Below, piece by piece: positions 27,489-36,217 of a DNA stretch of 64,000 nt (position 1 is its first letter; the number at the start of each line of letters is the position of its first letter). The notes under the pieces are model-generated. The model was given only the letters and a program-made list of their open reading frames with translations. It had not been told where the DNA came from and did no database searches. The stretch comes from Agrococcus lahaulensis DSM 17612. Its GTDB lineage: Bacteria; Actinomycetota; Actinomycetes; Actinomycetales; Microbacteriaceae. The stretch is taken from NCBI RefSeq assembly GCF_000425105.1, contig NZ_AULD01000005.1, positions 496,001 through 560,000 of the forward strand, in the 5' to 3' direction. A program made the position numbers and the translations under genes.

Positions 27489-29491
27489 CCGGTCTCCTCC
27501 GCCGTGACGCTGGATCCTGGGGCGTCGAGGTCGCCGCGGGCCCGGCCGGTGCGGCGCTTGCGCACCGAACGCCAGATGCCGAACACCAGCAGCAGCGCGA
27601 TGGCGCTGCCGAGCACCCAGGCTACGGCGGTCTCGATCGTCGGCTGCGCGGTGACACGCAGCGTCTGCACCTGTCCGAGCGCGACGCCGTCGGGCGTGTG
27701 CAGCTGCGCGATGACGAGCACGGTGCCGGTGCCGACGATCTCGACGGGCACCTGCACGCGCTGCTGGCTGCCGGGCGCGAGCGTGACGGTCGTCGACGGC
27801 TGCGAGACGTTGACGAGCGCGTTCGAGGCGCGGAGCGAGAGCACGACCTCGGCGGGCACCTCGAGCCGGTTGACGATCGTGACGGGCATGGGGACGCTCT
27901 CGCCCACCGCGTGGATCTCGCTGCCCCCGACGATCTCGACCGCCGTGCGCAGGTCGGCGAGCTTGCCGCCGAGCCCCTCGATCGCCTGCCGGTCCGCGTC
28001 GGTGATCGGGAGCCCCGCGTCGGGGAGCGCGGCGAGGAGCGAGAGCCGCAGCGACGCGAGCAGGGTCGAGGGGTCGCCGACGATCCCGGCGATGCGCGCG
28101 GCGTCCGCCTCCTGGGCGAGCGCAGCCTGCACGAGCTCTGCGCCCTCGGTGCTCGGCGGCACCTCCGGCTCGGCGAGGCGAGCGTCGCGCGGCTCGAGCG
28201 CGAGTGCGTCGTCGATGCCGACCGTCTCGACGAAGCCCGCATCGGCGAGGTCGTCGAGCAGCTCGACGGTCGACCCCTGCGTCGTCGCGGGCAGCGCCGC
28301 CGCGAGCGTGCGGGGATCGCTCGGCCGCTCGCGCGTGATGGTCGCGAGCAGCGCCATCGCCTCGGCGCGCGCGTGCGCGGCCTCGAGCGGGTCGACCGAC
28401 GCAGCCCTCGCGACGAGCCGCTGGAGCTCACCGTCGGCGGCGAGCACGTCGACGCCGTCGATCGTGGCGTGCGCGGAGGGGGTGCGGCCGCCGATCTCCT
28501 CGTCGAGGCTCGCGGTCGTCATGACGACGGTGCCGATCGCGGCGAGCGCCCCCAGCTCCGCGTCGTCGACCGCGACCGCGGTCGCGTCGATGACCGGCTC
28601 GCGCCCTCCGACCTCGCCCGCCGAGGCGGGCAGCGGCGGGCCGTCCTCACGGGGGATGCCGAGCGGCTCGATCGGGTACTCGCCGGCACGCACGAGTGCG
28701 ATGGGGTCGGCGTTCGAGTACAGCAACGGGTAGGCGCCGGGGGCGTCGGCGCGGTCGAGCCAGTCGATCGCGGCCTCCGGCGCGTCATCGCCGAGCGCGG
28801 CGGCGGAGGCGCCGATCGCCGGGTCGACGCCGATCGTCGCGCCCGCATCGATCGCCGCGTCGAGCGCCGCGCGCGCGTCGCCGTCGACGCCCGTCGACGC
28901 CTCGAGCTGCTCGGCGTCGAGCAGCCCCGTGGGCCCCGTGGGCGCGTCGATCGGCGCGGCGAGCGCGAGCCGCGTCGGGCTCGCCTCGCCCGGCTCGTCG
29001 AGCACGACGACGCTCGTCGCGCCCGTCACGCTCGGCGCGGTCGCGGCGAGGCCGTAGGCGCCCCACGGCGCGCCCTCGAGACCCAGCGCATCCGCGTCGA
29101 TCGACACCGTGACCGAGTGCTCGTCGAGGGCGGCGACGGCCGGCAGCTCGACTGTCGCGACGACGCGGTTCGCCGCGATCGCCTCGCCCGCGAACCACCG
29201 CGAGAGCGAGTACCGCGTCGCGATGGGGGAGGCGGTGAGCAGCACGTCGACGGTCGTCGCGGGAGCGATCCAGCTCGATCGGTTGTCGAGCGCGACCTCG
29301 AGCGAGAGCTCCTCGCCCGTGCTCAGCAGCGGGTCGACGGGGGCGAGCTCGAGGGTCGGCGCCTCGGCCGCGGGGGCCGTCGCGGCGGCTCCGGGCGCGC
29401 CCGCGAGGGGAGCCGCGAGGAGCGTCGTCGCGACAGCCGCGACGGCGCACGCTGACGCGCTCCGCCGCGCCAGGCGACCTGCCGACAGCAT
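27485..29491 (-). CDS. DUF6049 family secreted, C-terminally anchored protein
   Basis: A 668-residue protein with a signal peptide (MLSAGRLARRS, then a hydrophobic run), a large extracellular part rich in beta-sandwich-like stretches, one C-terminal helix (AVAWVLGSAIALLLVFGIW) and a basic tail. Position directly before murJ and overall design match DUF6049. Function is unknown; the pairing suggests envelope biogenesis. I prefer ATG 29491 because TACACT lies seven bases upstream, suggesting a leaderless message; ATG 29518 is an alternative. Divergent from the CCA-adding enzyme gene. Confidence 0.82.
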   Translation of the reverse strand: MLSAGRLARRSASACAVAAVATTLLAAPLAGAPGAAATAPAAEAPTLELAPVDPLLSTGEELSLEVALDNRSSWIAPATTVDVLLTASPIATRYSLSRWFAGEAIAANRVVATVELPAVAALDEHSVTVSIDADALGLEGAPWGAYGLAATAPSVTGATSVVVLDEPGEASPTRLALAAPIDAPTGPTGLLDAEQLEASTGVDGDARAALDAAIDAGATIGVDPAIGASAAALGDDAPEAAIDWLDRADAPGAYPLLYSNADPIALVRAGEYPIEPLGIPREDGPPLPASAGEVGGREPVIDATAVAVDDAELGALAAIGTVVMTTASLDEEIGGRTPSAHATIDGVDVLAADGELQRLVARAASVDPLEAAHARAEAMALLATITRERPSDPRTLAAALPATTQGSTVELLDDLADAGFVETVGIDDALALEPRDARLAEPEVPPSTEGAELVQAALAQEADAARIAGIVGDPSTLLASLRLSLLAALPDAGLPITDADRQAIEGLGGKLADLRTAVEIVGGSEIHAVGESVPMPVTIVNRLEVPAEVVLSLRASNALVNVSQPSTTVTLAPGSQQRVQVPVEIVGTGTVLVIAQLHTPDGVALGQVQTLRVTAQPTIETAVAWVLGSAIALLLVFGIWRSVRKRRTGRARGDLDAPGSSVTAEETG

Positions 29492-29547
29492 GCGCCCAAG
29501 TGTAGGCAACGCACTCATGGGCCCGGACTGCGGCACAATGGGCGTCC

Positions 29548-31029
29548 GTGACAGACCTGGGGGCGCTCGTGACCGACATGGCTGAGGCGACCGCGCGGCT
29601 GCACGCGCTCGTGGCGTCGAGCCCGACGAGCGACCTCGCGGCGGGCTTCGCGGCCGCGGGCCAGGAGCTCGCGCTCGTCGGCGGACCGGTGCGCGACGCG
29701 TTCCTCGACCGCCCCGTCACCGACCTCGACTTCACGACGAGCGCGACCCCCGACGAGATCCAGCGGCTCGTGGGCCCGCTCGCCGACGCGACGTGGGACG
29801 TCGGTCGCGAGTTCGGCACCATCGCCGCACGCATCCGCGGTGCCGACGTCGAGATCACGACCTACCGCGCCGACCAGTACGACGGCGTCTCTCGGAAGCC
29901 CGAGGTCCGGTTCGGCGAATCGCTCGAGGACGACCTCGAGCGGCGCGACTTCACCGTCAACGCGATGGCGCTGCGCGTCACGCCCGCGCGCGGCGAGGCG
30001 GGCGAGGCGGATGCGGTGCCGCAGCTCGTCGACGTCGGCGGCGGGCTCGAGCACCTGCTGGCGCGCGTCATCGACACCCCTCAGGCGCCCGAGCGCTCCT
30101 TCGACGACGACCCGCTGCGCATGATGCGCGCCGCCCGGTTCTCGGCGCAGCTCGGCTTCGAGGTCGCGCCGCGCGTGCAGGCCGCGATGGCGGCGCTCGC
30201 CGACCGCATCCTCGACATCTCCGCCGAGCGCGTGCGCGACGAGCTCTCGAAGCTGCTCCTGACGAGCCGGCCGGTGCCGGGCATCCGCCTGCTCACCGAC
30301 ACGGGCATCCTCGATCGCGTGCTGCCCGAGGTGCCGGCGCTGCGGCTCGAGGCCGACGAGCACGCGCACCACAAGGACGTCTACGAGCACTCCCTCACGG
30401 TGCTGCAGCAGGGCATCGACCTCGAGGCGTCGAGGAACCCGGATGCGGCACCCGACCTGGTCTCGCGGCTCGCGGGACTGCTCCACGACATCGGCAAGCC
30501 CGCGACCCGGCGCATCGAGGGGCGCACGGTCACCTTCCACCAGCACGACCTCGTGGGCGCGCGGATGGCGAAGCAGCGGCTCAAGGCGCTGCGCTTCGAC
30601 AACGAGACGGTCAAGGCGGTCTCGCGGCTCGTCGAGCTGCACCTCCGCTTCTACGGCTACGGCGACCAGGCGTGGAGCGACTCGGCGGTGCGTCGCTACG
30701 TGCGCGACGCCGGACCGCTGCTCGAGCGGCTGCACATCCTCACGCGCTCCGACGTCACGACGCGCAACCGGCGGAAGGCGGAGCGGCTCGACTTCGCCTA
30801 CGACGACCTCGAGCGGCGCATCGCCGAGCTCGCGGAGCAGGAGGAGCTCGAGGCTGTGCGCCCCGACCTCGACGGCAACCGCATCCAGGAGATCCTGGGC
30901 ATCCGCCCGGGCCGCGAGGTGGGCGAGGCGTACCGCATGCTGCTCGAGCAGCGGCTCGAGCACGGTCCGCTCGGCGAGGAGCGGGCCGAGCAGGTGCTGC
31001 GCGAGTGGTGGGCGGCGCGCGGCGCCTGA
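29548..31029 (+). CDS. cca: CCA tRNA nucleotidyltransferase with HD domain
   Basis: A 493-residue enzyme. The nucleotidyltransferase motif GGPVRDAFL (about 45-53) with DLDFTTSA supplies the catalytic aspartates. RRDFTVNAMAL and DPLRMMRAARFSAQL are the template-binding and head-neck signatures, and the HD domain LLHDIGKP follows. It adds or repairs the CCA end of tRNAs. Both tRNAs in this window already encode CCA, so repair is a likely role for those. Start GTG 29548 has CACAAT eight bases upstream, consistent with a leaderless mRNA. Confidence 0.95.
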   Translation: MTDLGALVTDMAEATARLHALVASSPTSDLAAGFAAAGQELALVGGPVRDAFLDRPVTDLDFTTSATPDEIQRLVGPLADATWDVGREFGTIAARIRGADVEITTYRADQYDGVSRKPEVRFGESLEDDLERRDFTVNAMALRVTPARGEAGEADAVPQLVDVGGGLEHLLARVIDTPQAPERSFDDDPLRMMRAARFSAQLGFEVAPRVQAAMAALADRILDISAERVRDELSKLLLTSRPVPGIRLLTDTGILDRVLPEVPALRLEADEHAHHKDVYEHSLTVLQQGIDLEASRNPDAAPDLVSRLAGLLHDIGKPATRRIEGRTVTFHQHDLVGARMAKQRLKALRFDNETVKAVSRLVELHLRFYGYGDQAWSDSAVRRYVRDAGPLLERLHILTRSDVTTRNRRKAERLDFAYDDLERRIAELAEQEELEAVRPDLDGNRIQEILGIRPGREVGEAYRMLLEQRLEHGPLGEERAEQVLREWWAARGA

Positions 31030-31054
31030 TCGAGCGACGACGCCGGATCCGCCA

Positions 31055-31084
31055 TTGATGCCGACGGCGGCGCTGCGGTACAGT
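31055..31084 (+). promoter_or_regulatory. Promoter of the rpsF-ssb-rpsR-rplI operon
   Basis: TTGATG (31055-31060), an 18-base spacer and TACAGT (31079-31084). A leader of about 105 bases follows; it holds CTGCAG repeats that can pair and a strong AAGGAGGTG ribosome site, so leader control by ribosomal proteins is possible. Confidence 0.65.
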
Positions 31085-31196
31085 TGAGAGGTTGTGCGGG
31101 CTCTGCCCGTCCTCGAGCACGAGGCCCGCGCACCATGCATACCCTCCTGCTGCAGACCGCCTGCAGCCGTTCTAGTCCGAAGGAGGTGGGTGAAGC

Positions 31197-31553
31197 ATGC
31201 AGCAGTACGAGCTGATGGTGATTCTCGACCCGGAGGTGGACGAGCGCACTGTCGCCCCGTCCCTGGAGAAGTTCCTCGGCGTCGTCCGCAACGACGGCGG
31301 CAGGATCGACAAGGTCGACATCTGGGGCCGTCGTCGCCTCGCGTACGAGATCGACAAGCGCACCGAGGGCATCTACGCCGTCGTGAACTTCACGGCCGAG
31401 CCTGCGACGAGCGACGAGCTCGACCGCCAGCTGAAGCTGTCGGAGGCCGTCATGCGCACGAAGGTGCTCCGCGCCGACGTCGCGGTGGCGCGCGCCGGCA
31501 AGGAGCCGGCGAAGCGCGAGGCCAAGGCCGAGGCGCCCGCAGAGGCCGAGTAG
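31197..31553 (+). CDS. rpsF: 30S ribosomal protein S6
   Basis: A 118-residue S6, [19 protein letters not shown] onward, with [18 protein letters not shown]. The C-terminal tail is Ala/Glu/Lys-rich, as often seen in actinobacteria. It pairs with S18, encoded two genes downstream. ATG 31197 has an AAGGAGGTG ribosome site. Confidence 0.97.
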   Translation: MQQYELMVILDPEVDERTVAPSLEKFLGVVRNDGGRIDKVDIWGRRRLAYEIDKRTEGIYAVVNFTAEPATSDELDRQLKLSEAVMRTKVLRADVAVARAGKEPAKREAKAEAPAEAE

Positions 31554-31555
31554 CC

Positions 31556-32092
31556 ATGGCCGGCGAGACGATCATCACGGTCGTCGGCAACCTGACTGCC
31601 GACCCGGAGCTGCGCTACACGCAGAACGGCCTCGCGGTCGCGAACTTCACGATCGCGTCGACCCCCCGCACGTTCGACCGCCAGGCGAACGAGTGGAAGG
31701 ACGGCGAGGCGCTGTTCCTCCGCGCCTCGGTGTGGCGCGAGTTCGCCGAGCACGTCTCGCAGAGCCTGCAGAAGGGTTCGCGCGTCATCGCGCAGGGCCG
31801 CTTGAAGCAGCGCTCGTTCGAGACGCAGCAGGGCGAGAAGCGCACGGTCATCGAGCTCGAGGTCGACGAGATCGGCCCCTCGCTCCGCTACGCGACCGCG
31901 CAGGTGACGCGCACGACGGGCGGCGGCGCAGGCCGCAGCTCGGGCGGGCAGCAGCAGTTCGGCCAGGGCGGCGGCTTCGGCCAGCCCCAGCAGGTCGCCG
32001 ACGAGCCGTGGGGCCAGCCGGCCGCGCAGCAGTCGAGCGGCGACGTCTGGGGAGCGCCCGGCACCTCCTACAACGACGAGACCCCCTTCTAG
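31556..32092 (+). CDS. ssb: Single-stranded DNA-binding protein
   Basis: A 178-residue SSB. The N-terminal OB fold (about 1-115) begins [21 protein letters not shown] Gly/Gln-rich linker follows and the C-terminus ends DETPF, the acidic tip that docks repair and replication proteins. It starts two bases after rpsF. It protects single-stranded DNA at forks. Confidence 0.97.
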   Translation: MAGETIITVVGNLTADPELRYTQNGLAVANFTIASTPRTFDRQANEWKDGEALFLRASVWREFAEHVSQSLQKGSRVIAQGRLKQRSFETQQGEKRTVIELEVDEIGPSLRYATAQVTRTTGGGAGRSSGGQQQFGQGGGFGQPQQVADEPWGQPAAQQSSGDVWGAPGTSYNDETPF

Positions 32093-32148
32093 GGGCGCTC
32101 GCAGCAAGCATCACCGGGACGGCAGTCCCGAGCACGAAAGAAGGACAC

Positions 32149-32406
32149 ATGGCTGGCAAGCCGCAGAACAACCGGAAGCCGCGCGGCGGCAAGGGCGGGA
32201 AGCCGCTCGCTCCCGCGAAGGCGATCAAGGTCGGCGTCATCGACTGGAAGGACGTCGCGACGCTCAAGAAGTTCATCTCGGAGCGCGGCAAGATCCGCGC
32301 CCGCCGCATCACCGGCGTGTCGGTGCAGGAGCAGCGCCTGATCGCCAAGGCGATCAAGAACGCTCGCGAGATGGCGCTCCTGCCCTACTCGGGCGCCGGA
32401 CGCTGA
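32149..32406 (+). CDS. rpsR: 30S ribosomal protein S18
   Basis: An 85-residue S18 with the core [20 protein letters not shown] and the RRITG motif. A hairpin GGGAC-GGCA-GTCCC (about 32116-32129) lies in the short ssb-rpsR gap before an AAGAAGGA ribosome site. No zinc ribbon is seen; this is the cysteine-free form. Confidence 0.96.
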   Translation: MAGKPQNNRKPRGGKGGKPLAPAKAIKVGVIDWKDVATLKKFISERGKIRARRITGVSVQEQRLIAKAIKNAREMALLPYSGAGR

Positions 32407-32418
32407 GGGGACTGACAC

Positions 32419-32871
32419 ATGGCAAAGCTCATTCTCACGAACGAGGTCTCCGGCCTCGGCTCCGCTGGTGACGTCGTCGAGGTCAAGAACGGGTTCGCCC
32501 GCAACTACCTCGTGCCCCAGGGCCTGGCTGTCGCGTGGTCGCGCGGCGGCGAGAAGCAGGTCGACCAGATCAAGGCAGCTCGCGCCGCGCGCGAGCACGC
32601 CACGATCGAGGAAGCGCAGGACCTCCGCGCCCGGCTCGAGGCGAACGTCGTCACGCTGAAGGCGAAGGCCGGCTCCGAGGGCCGCCTCTTCGGCTCGATC
32701 CAGACGAAGGACATCGCCGAGGCGGTCGAGGCGGCCGGTCACGGCTCGATCGACAAGCGGGTCATCGAGATCCCGACGCCGATCCGCTCGGTGGGCGACC
32801 ACCAGGCGACCGCGCGCCTGCGCGACGAGATCGTCGCGACGATCACGCTCAAGGTGGTCGCGGCCAAGTAG
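32419..32871 (+). CDS. rplI: 50S ribosomal protein L9
   Basis: A 150-residue L9 beginning [20 protein letters not shown] with the signature [17 protein letters not shown]. The two domains are joined by a long helix (about 40-75). It ends the operon, with a strong terminator 16 bases downstream. Confidence 0.97.
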   Translation: MAKLILTNEVSGLGSAGDVVEVKNGFARNYLVPQGLAVAWSRGGEKQVDQIKAARAAREHATIEEAQDLRARLEANVVTLKAKAGSEGRLFGSIQTKDIAEAVEAAGHGSIDKRVIEIPTPIRSVGDHQATARLRDEIVATITLKVVAAK

Positions 32872-32887
32872 GTCGCGCACCCCGCTC

Positions 32888-32920
32888 GAAGGCCCGCATC
32901 CGTCATGGATGCGGGCCTTC
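32888..32920 (+). terminator. rplI terminator
   Basis: GAAGGCCCGCATCC and its exact complement form a 14-bp stem with a 5-base loop just after rplI, followed by GTCGTG. Confidence 0.9.
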
Positions 32921-33131
32921 GTCGTGCGCGGCGGCGACGGATGCGGGACGGGGCTCTCAAGCGAACCTGAAGACGGGCTGGAAGTCTCAACGTGTACTTC
33001 AACCTGGTTTCTCCCCACGTCCTATGCAAAGCAAAATGCCCGGTCAAAGGCCGTTTTCGACGCTTTCCATGATCGAAGTCCACAGATCTGTGCACAGGGT
33101 CGAGGCGTGTCGAGGCTGTCAAGTCGCGGCG

Positions 33132-33162
33132 TTGTCCCCAGCTCTCCACACGGTTGTCCACA
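33132..33162 (+). promoter_or_regulatory. DnaA-box-like cluster upstream of dnaB
   Basis: TTGTCCCCA (33132-33140), CTCTCCACA (33142-33150) and a perfect TTGTCCACA (33154-33162) lie about one helical turn apart, 103 bases before dnaB. A further AGTCCACA is near 33074. Confidence 0.55.
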
Positions 33163-33264
33163 GCAGGATTCGCTGAGCCGATGACGCGCTCCTAGCCTGG
33201 GGCAGGCTCCGACCGACCGGTCCGTGTGGGCCGCCCGCGAGACGATCGAACCGGAAGGAGCAGC

Positions 33265-34716
33265 GTGACCGACCTGGCAGAGATCGGGCTCGACGAGAGC
33301 CGGTACAGCGAGCGCACCCCGCCGCACGACCTGCTCGCCGAGCAGTCCGCCATCGGCGGCATGCTGCTCTCGAAGGACGCGGTCGCCGACTGCCTCGAGA
33401 GCGTGCGCGGCGGCGACTTCTACCAGCCGAAGCACGAGATCGTCTACGAGGCGATCCTCTCGCTCTACTCGCGCGGCGAGCCGACCGACGTCATCACCGT
33501 GAGCGACGAGCTGACGAAGACGGGCATGCTCTCGCGCGCCGGCGGCGTGCAGTACCTGCACTCGCTCACGTCGATGGTGCCCACGGCCGCGAACGCCGGC
33601 TTCTACGCAGAGATCGTCGCCGAGAAGGCCGTGCTGCGCCGGCTCGTCGAGGCCGGCACGCGCATCGTGCAGATGGGCTACGCCTCCGAGGGCGAGGTCA
33701 CCGACCTCGTGAACCACGCGCAGGCCGAGATCTACTCGGTCATGGGCGAGGACCAGGCCGAGGACTACGTGCCGCTGAGCCTCGCCGTCGAGGCGGCGAT
33801 CGAGGAGATCGAGGCGGCGAAGGGCCTCGACGGCGTCATGACGGGCGTACCGACGGGCTTCCGCGAGCTCGACGAGCTCACGAACGGCCTGCATCCGGGC
33901 CAGATGATCGTCATCGCCGCGCGCCCGGGCATCGGCAAGTCGACGCTCGCGATGGACCTCGTGCGCGCGTGCTCGATCAAGAACGACCTGCCGTCGGTCT
34001 TCTTCTCGCTCGAGATGGGCCGCACCGAGATCGCGATGAAGCTCCTCTCGGCCGAGTCCAGCATCCTGCTGCAGAAGCTGCGCAAGGGTGCGATCGAGGG
34101 CCGCGACTGGACGACGCTCGCGCAGGTGCGCGGCCGCATCAACGACGCGCCGCTCTACATCGACGACAGCCCCAACCTCACGCTCGTCGAGATCCGGGCG
34201 AAGTGCCGTCGCCTCAAGCAGCAGGCGGGCCTGCGCATGGTCGTCATCGACTACCTGCAGCTCATGACGAGCGGCAAGAAGGTCGAGTCGCGCCAGCAGG
34301 AGGTCTCGGAGTTCTCCCGCTCGCTCAAGCTGCTCGCGAAGGAGCTGCAGGTGCCGGTCATCGCGCTCTCGCAGCTCAACCGCGGCCCCGAGCAGCGCGG
34401 CGACAAGAAGCCCGCCATCAGCGACCTCCGAGAGTCGGGCTCGATCGAGCAGGACGCCGACATCGTCATGCTGCTGCACCGCGAGGACGCGTACGACCGC
34501 GACATCCGGCCGGGCGAGGCCGACATCATCGTCGCGAAGCACCGCGGCGGCCCGACGAAGACGATCCCGGTCGCCTTCCACGGCCACCTCGCGCGCTTCG
34601 CCGACATCGCGCCCGGCATGGGCCCGGGCGACGCGGGCGCTCCGGCGATGCCGCCCGCCGGCACGCCGTTCGGCGGCGCGCCCTACGGGGCGCCGCCGCC
34701 GCCCTTCGAGGGCTGA
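33265..34716 (+). CDS. dnaB: Replicative DNA helicase DnaB
   Basis: A 483-residue hexameric helicase. The N-terminal domain (about 15-165) is followed by the RecA-like ATPase core with Walker A ARPGIGKST at 219-227 and Walker B VIDYLQLM. The motif SQLNRGPEQR and the arginine region before LHREDAYDRD are intact. No intein interrupts it. Start GTG 33265 has GGAAGGAG upstream and gives the expected short N-terminus. The last 35 residues are Gly/Ala/Pro-rich. It is the partner of DciA encoded at 11.8-12.3 kb. Confidence 0.96.
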   Translation: MTDLAEIGLDESRYSERTPPHDLLAEQSAIGGMLLSKDAVADCLESVRGGDFYQPKHEIVYEAILSLYSRGEPTDVITVSDELTKTGMLSRAGGVQYLHSLTSMVPTAANAGFYAEIVAEKAVLRRLVEAGTRIVQMGYASEGEVTDLVNHAQAEIYSVMGEDQAEDYVPLSLAVEAAIEEIEAAKGLDGVMTGVPTGFRELDELTNGLHPGQMIVIAARPGIGKSTLAMDLVRACSIKNDLPSVFFSLEMGRTEIAMKLLSAESSILLQKLRKGAIEGRDWTTLAQVRGRINDAPLYIDDSPNLTLVEIRAKCRRLKQQAGLRMVVIDYLQLMTSGKKVESRQQEVSEFSRSLKLLAKELQVPVIALSQLNRGPEQRGDKKPAISDLRESGSIEQDADIVMLLHREDAYDRDIRPGEADIIVAKHRGGPTKTIPVAFHGHLARFADIAPGMGPGDAGAPAMPPAGTPFGGAPYGAPPPPFEG

Positions 34717-34719
34717 GAC

Positions 34720-34753
34720 GTCGAGGGCCCGGCCGCGCGGCCGGGCCCTCGAC
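34720..34753. terminator. Bidirectional terminator after dnaB
   Basis: GTCGAGGGCCCGGCC and its complement around a short loop, between the convergent dnaB and HesB-like genes. Confidence 0.9.
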
Positions 34754-34761
34754 GATCGGCC

Positions 34762-35043
34762 TCAGTCCTGCTGGCCGACCGCGAAGTCGACGCGGCCATC
34801 GGGCGAGGCGGATGCGTCGAGCACCTTGTCGTCGAGCGCGGTCGCGGCCGAGGGGTCGAGGAAGACGCGGACGCCCGCGGCCTCCACCACCTGGTCGTCG
34901 GCCTCCGGCGCCGTGGCGACGGTGACGCCGAGCCCGGCGCCGCCCTGCTCCTGCGCGATGCGGAGACCGCCGGTCGCAGCGGCGTCCGCGTGCTCGACGA
35001 TGCCGCCGATGACGGTCTGGGCGTTCTCGGTCAGGGTGAGCAT
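34762..35043 (-). CDS. HesB/IscA-like fold protein lacking cysteines
   Basis: A 93-residue protein whose pattern (GGLRIAQEQGGAGLGVTV, then VFLDPSAATALDDKVLD) resembles A-type Fe-S carrier proteins. The three conserved cysteines are absent; no cysteine occurs at all. Proteins of this sort are common in actinobacteria and are sometimes labelled adhesin or Fe-S assembly protein, but metal binding in the IscA manner is not possible. ATG 35043 is the start, with AAGGAGC before it. Divergent from the NYN-domain gene. Confidence 0.7.
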   Translation of the reverse strand: MLTLTENAQTVIGGIVEHADAAATGGLRIAQEQGGAGLGVTVATAPEADDQVVEAAGVRVFLDPSAATALDDKVLDASASPDGRVDFAVGQQD

Positions 35044-35176
35044 GGCTGCTCCTTCCGTTGGCGAGCGGGCCACGATGCCGATGATCGGAGCCCCTCGCAA
35101 CCCGACGGCGCGCTCGGGCGTGTCGATGGGGGAGCATCCGGAGCCCTGCCCGGCAGGGCACTGCCACACTGGAGGC

Positions 35177-36166
35177 ATGCCCATCGACTCCGAGGCGCGC
35201 GTCGCCGTCTACATCGACTTCGACAACATCCTCATCTCGCGCTACGACCAGATGCACGGCCGTGGCGCCTTCCACAGCGACAAGGTCCGCACGCTGCCGA
35301 TCGACGGCCGCGAGTCGAAGGCGCGCACGCGCTTCGCCGAGGCGACCGTCGACCTCGGCGCGATCATCGACTACGCCTCGAGCTACGGCTCGATCGTGCT
35401 GAGCCGCGCCTACGCCGACTGGTCGGTGCCGGCGCACGCCGCCTACCGCGACCAGCTGCTCGCGCGCGCCGTCGACCTCGTGCAGATGTTCCCCACCACT
35501 CGGGCGCTGAAGAACGGCGCCGACATCCGGCTCTCGATCGACGTCGTCGAGGATCTCTTCCGGCTCGACGACATCACGCACGTCGTCGTCGTCGCGGGCG
35601 ACAGCGACTACATCGCGCTCGCGCAGCGCGTGAAGCGGCTCGGCCGCTTCATGGTCGGCATCGGCGTCGCCGGGTCGACGTCGAAGTCGCTCGCGGCCGC
35701 GTGCGACGAGTTCGCCGACTACGACGCGCTGCCGGGTGTCGTGCCGGTCGAGCGATCGTGCCGCGAGGAGCGCGCCGAGCCCGACGCGCCCGAGCCGACG
35801 CCCGAGGAGGCGAAGCAGATCGAGGCCGAGGCCGTCGAGGTCGCCGAGTCGAAGCCCGCGCGCCGCCGCCGTCGCGCGACGAGCGAGTCGGTCGCGCAGG
35901 AGCGCGAGGTCGAGCCGACGGCCGAGCAGCGAGCGGACGCCGCGACGGGGCTGCTCGAGCGGGCGCTGCGCATCCTGCTGCAGAAGGGCGACGACGAGTG
36001 GCTGCACGCCAACGTCGTCAAGGAGCAGATGAAGCGCATGGACCCGGTGTTCAACGAGAGGTCGCTCGGCCACCGCTCCTTCTCCGACTTCCTCGCCGCG
36101 CGCGACGAGCTCGTCGAGGTGCGAGAGGACGGGCAGGCGCGCCTCCTCCGGCTGCGCCGCTCCTGA
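35177..36166 (+). CDS. NYN domain and OST-HTH/LOTUS domain protein
   Basis: A 329-residue protein. The N-terminal NYN (PIN-like) nuclease domain has VAVYIDFDN at residues 8-16 and VVVVAGDSDYIALAQRVK around 135-152, supplying the acidic metal-binding residues. A Glu/Ala/Arg-rich linker (about 185-255) leads to a C-terminal OST-HTH/LOTUS-like domain (LLQKGDDEWLHANVVKEQMK). Such proteins are likely RNases or RNA-binding regulators; the target is unknown. ATG 35177 has GGAGG directly upstream. A strong hairpin follows. Confidence 0.85.
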   Translation: MPIDSEARVAVYIDFDNILISRYDQMHGRGAFHSDKVRTLPIDGRESKARTRFAEATVDLGAIIDYASSYGSIVLSRAYADWSVPAHAAYRDQLLARAVDLVQMFPTTRALKNGADIRLSIDVVEDLFRLDDITHVVVVAGDSDYIALAQRVKRLGRFMVGIGVAGSTSKSLAAACDEFADYDALPGVVPVERSCREERAEPDAPEPTPEEAKQIEAEAVEVAESKPARRRRRATSESVAQEREVEPTAEQRADAATGLLERALRILLQKGDDEWLHANVVKEQMKRMDPVFNERSLGHRSFSDFLAARDELVEVREDGQARLLRLRRS

Positions 36167-36170
36167 GCGA

Positions 36171-36202
36171 CGGAGCGCCCCGCCGATCGGCGGGACGCTC
36201 CG
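36171..36202. terminator. Bidirectional hairpin between two convergent genes
   Basis: CGGAGCG-C-CCCGCCGATCGGCGGG-A-CGCTCCG, a long stem with one C-A mismatch. Confidence 0.8.
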
Positions 36203-36217
36203 CGGTCGAGGGCCGCG

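Larger units (their letters stand above)
32872..33264. other. rplI-dnaB intergenic region with DnaA-box cluster
   Basis: A 393-bp gap. It holds the rplI terminator (32888-32920), a fairly A+T-rich stretch (about 32960-33080), a DnaA-box-like cluster (33132-33162) and then the dnaB leader. Short open frames across it show no coding character. Confidence 0.8.

Noticed and set aside
32909..33184. Open frame of 91 codons in the rplI-dnaB gap
   Set aside because: No ribosome site, starts in the terminator hairpin, unusual Cys/Ser-rich composition and crosses the DnaA-box cluster.
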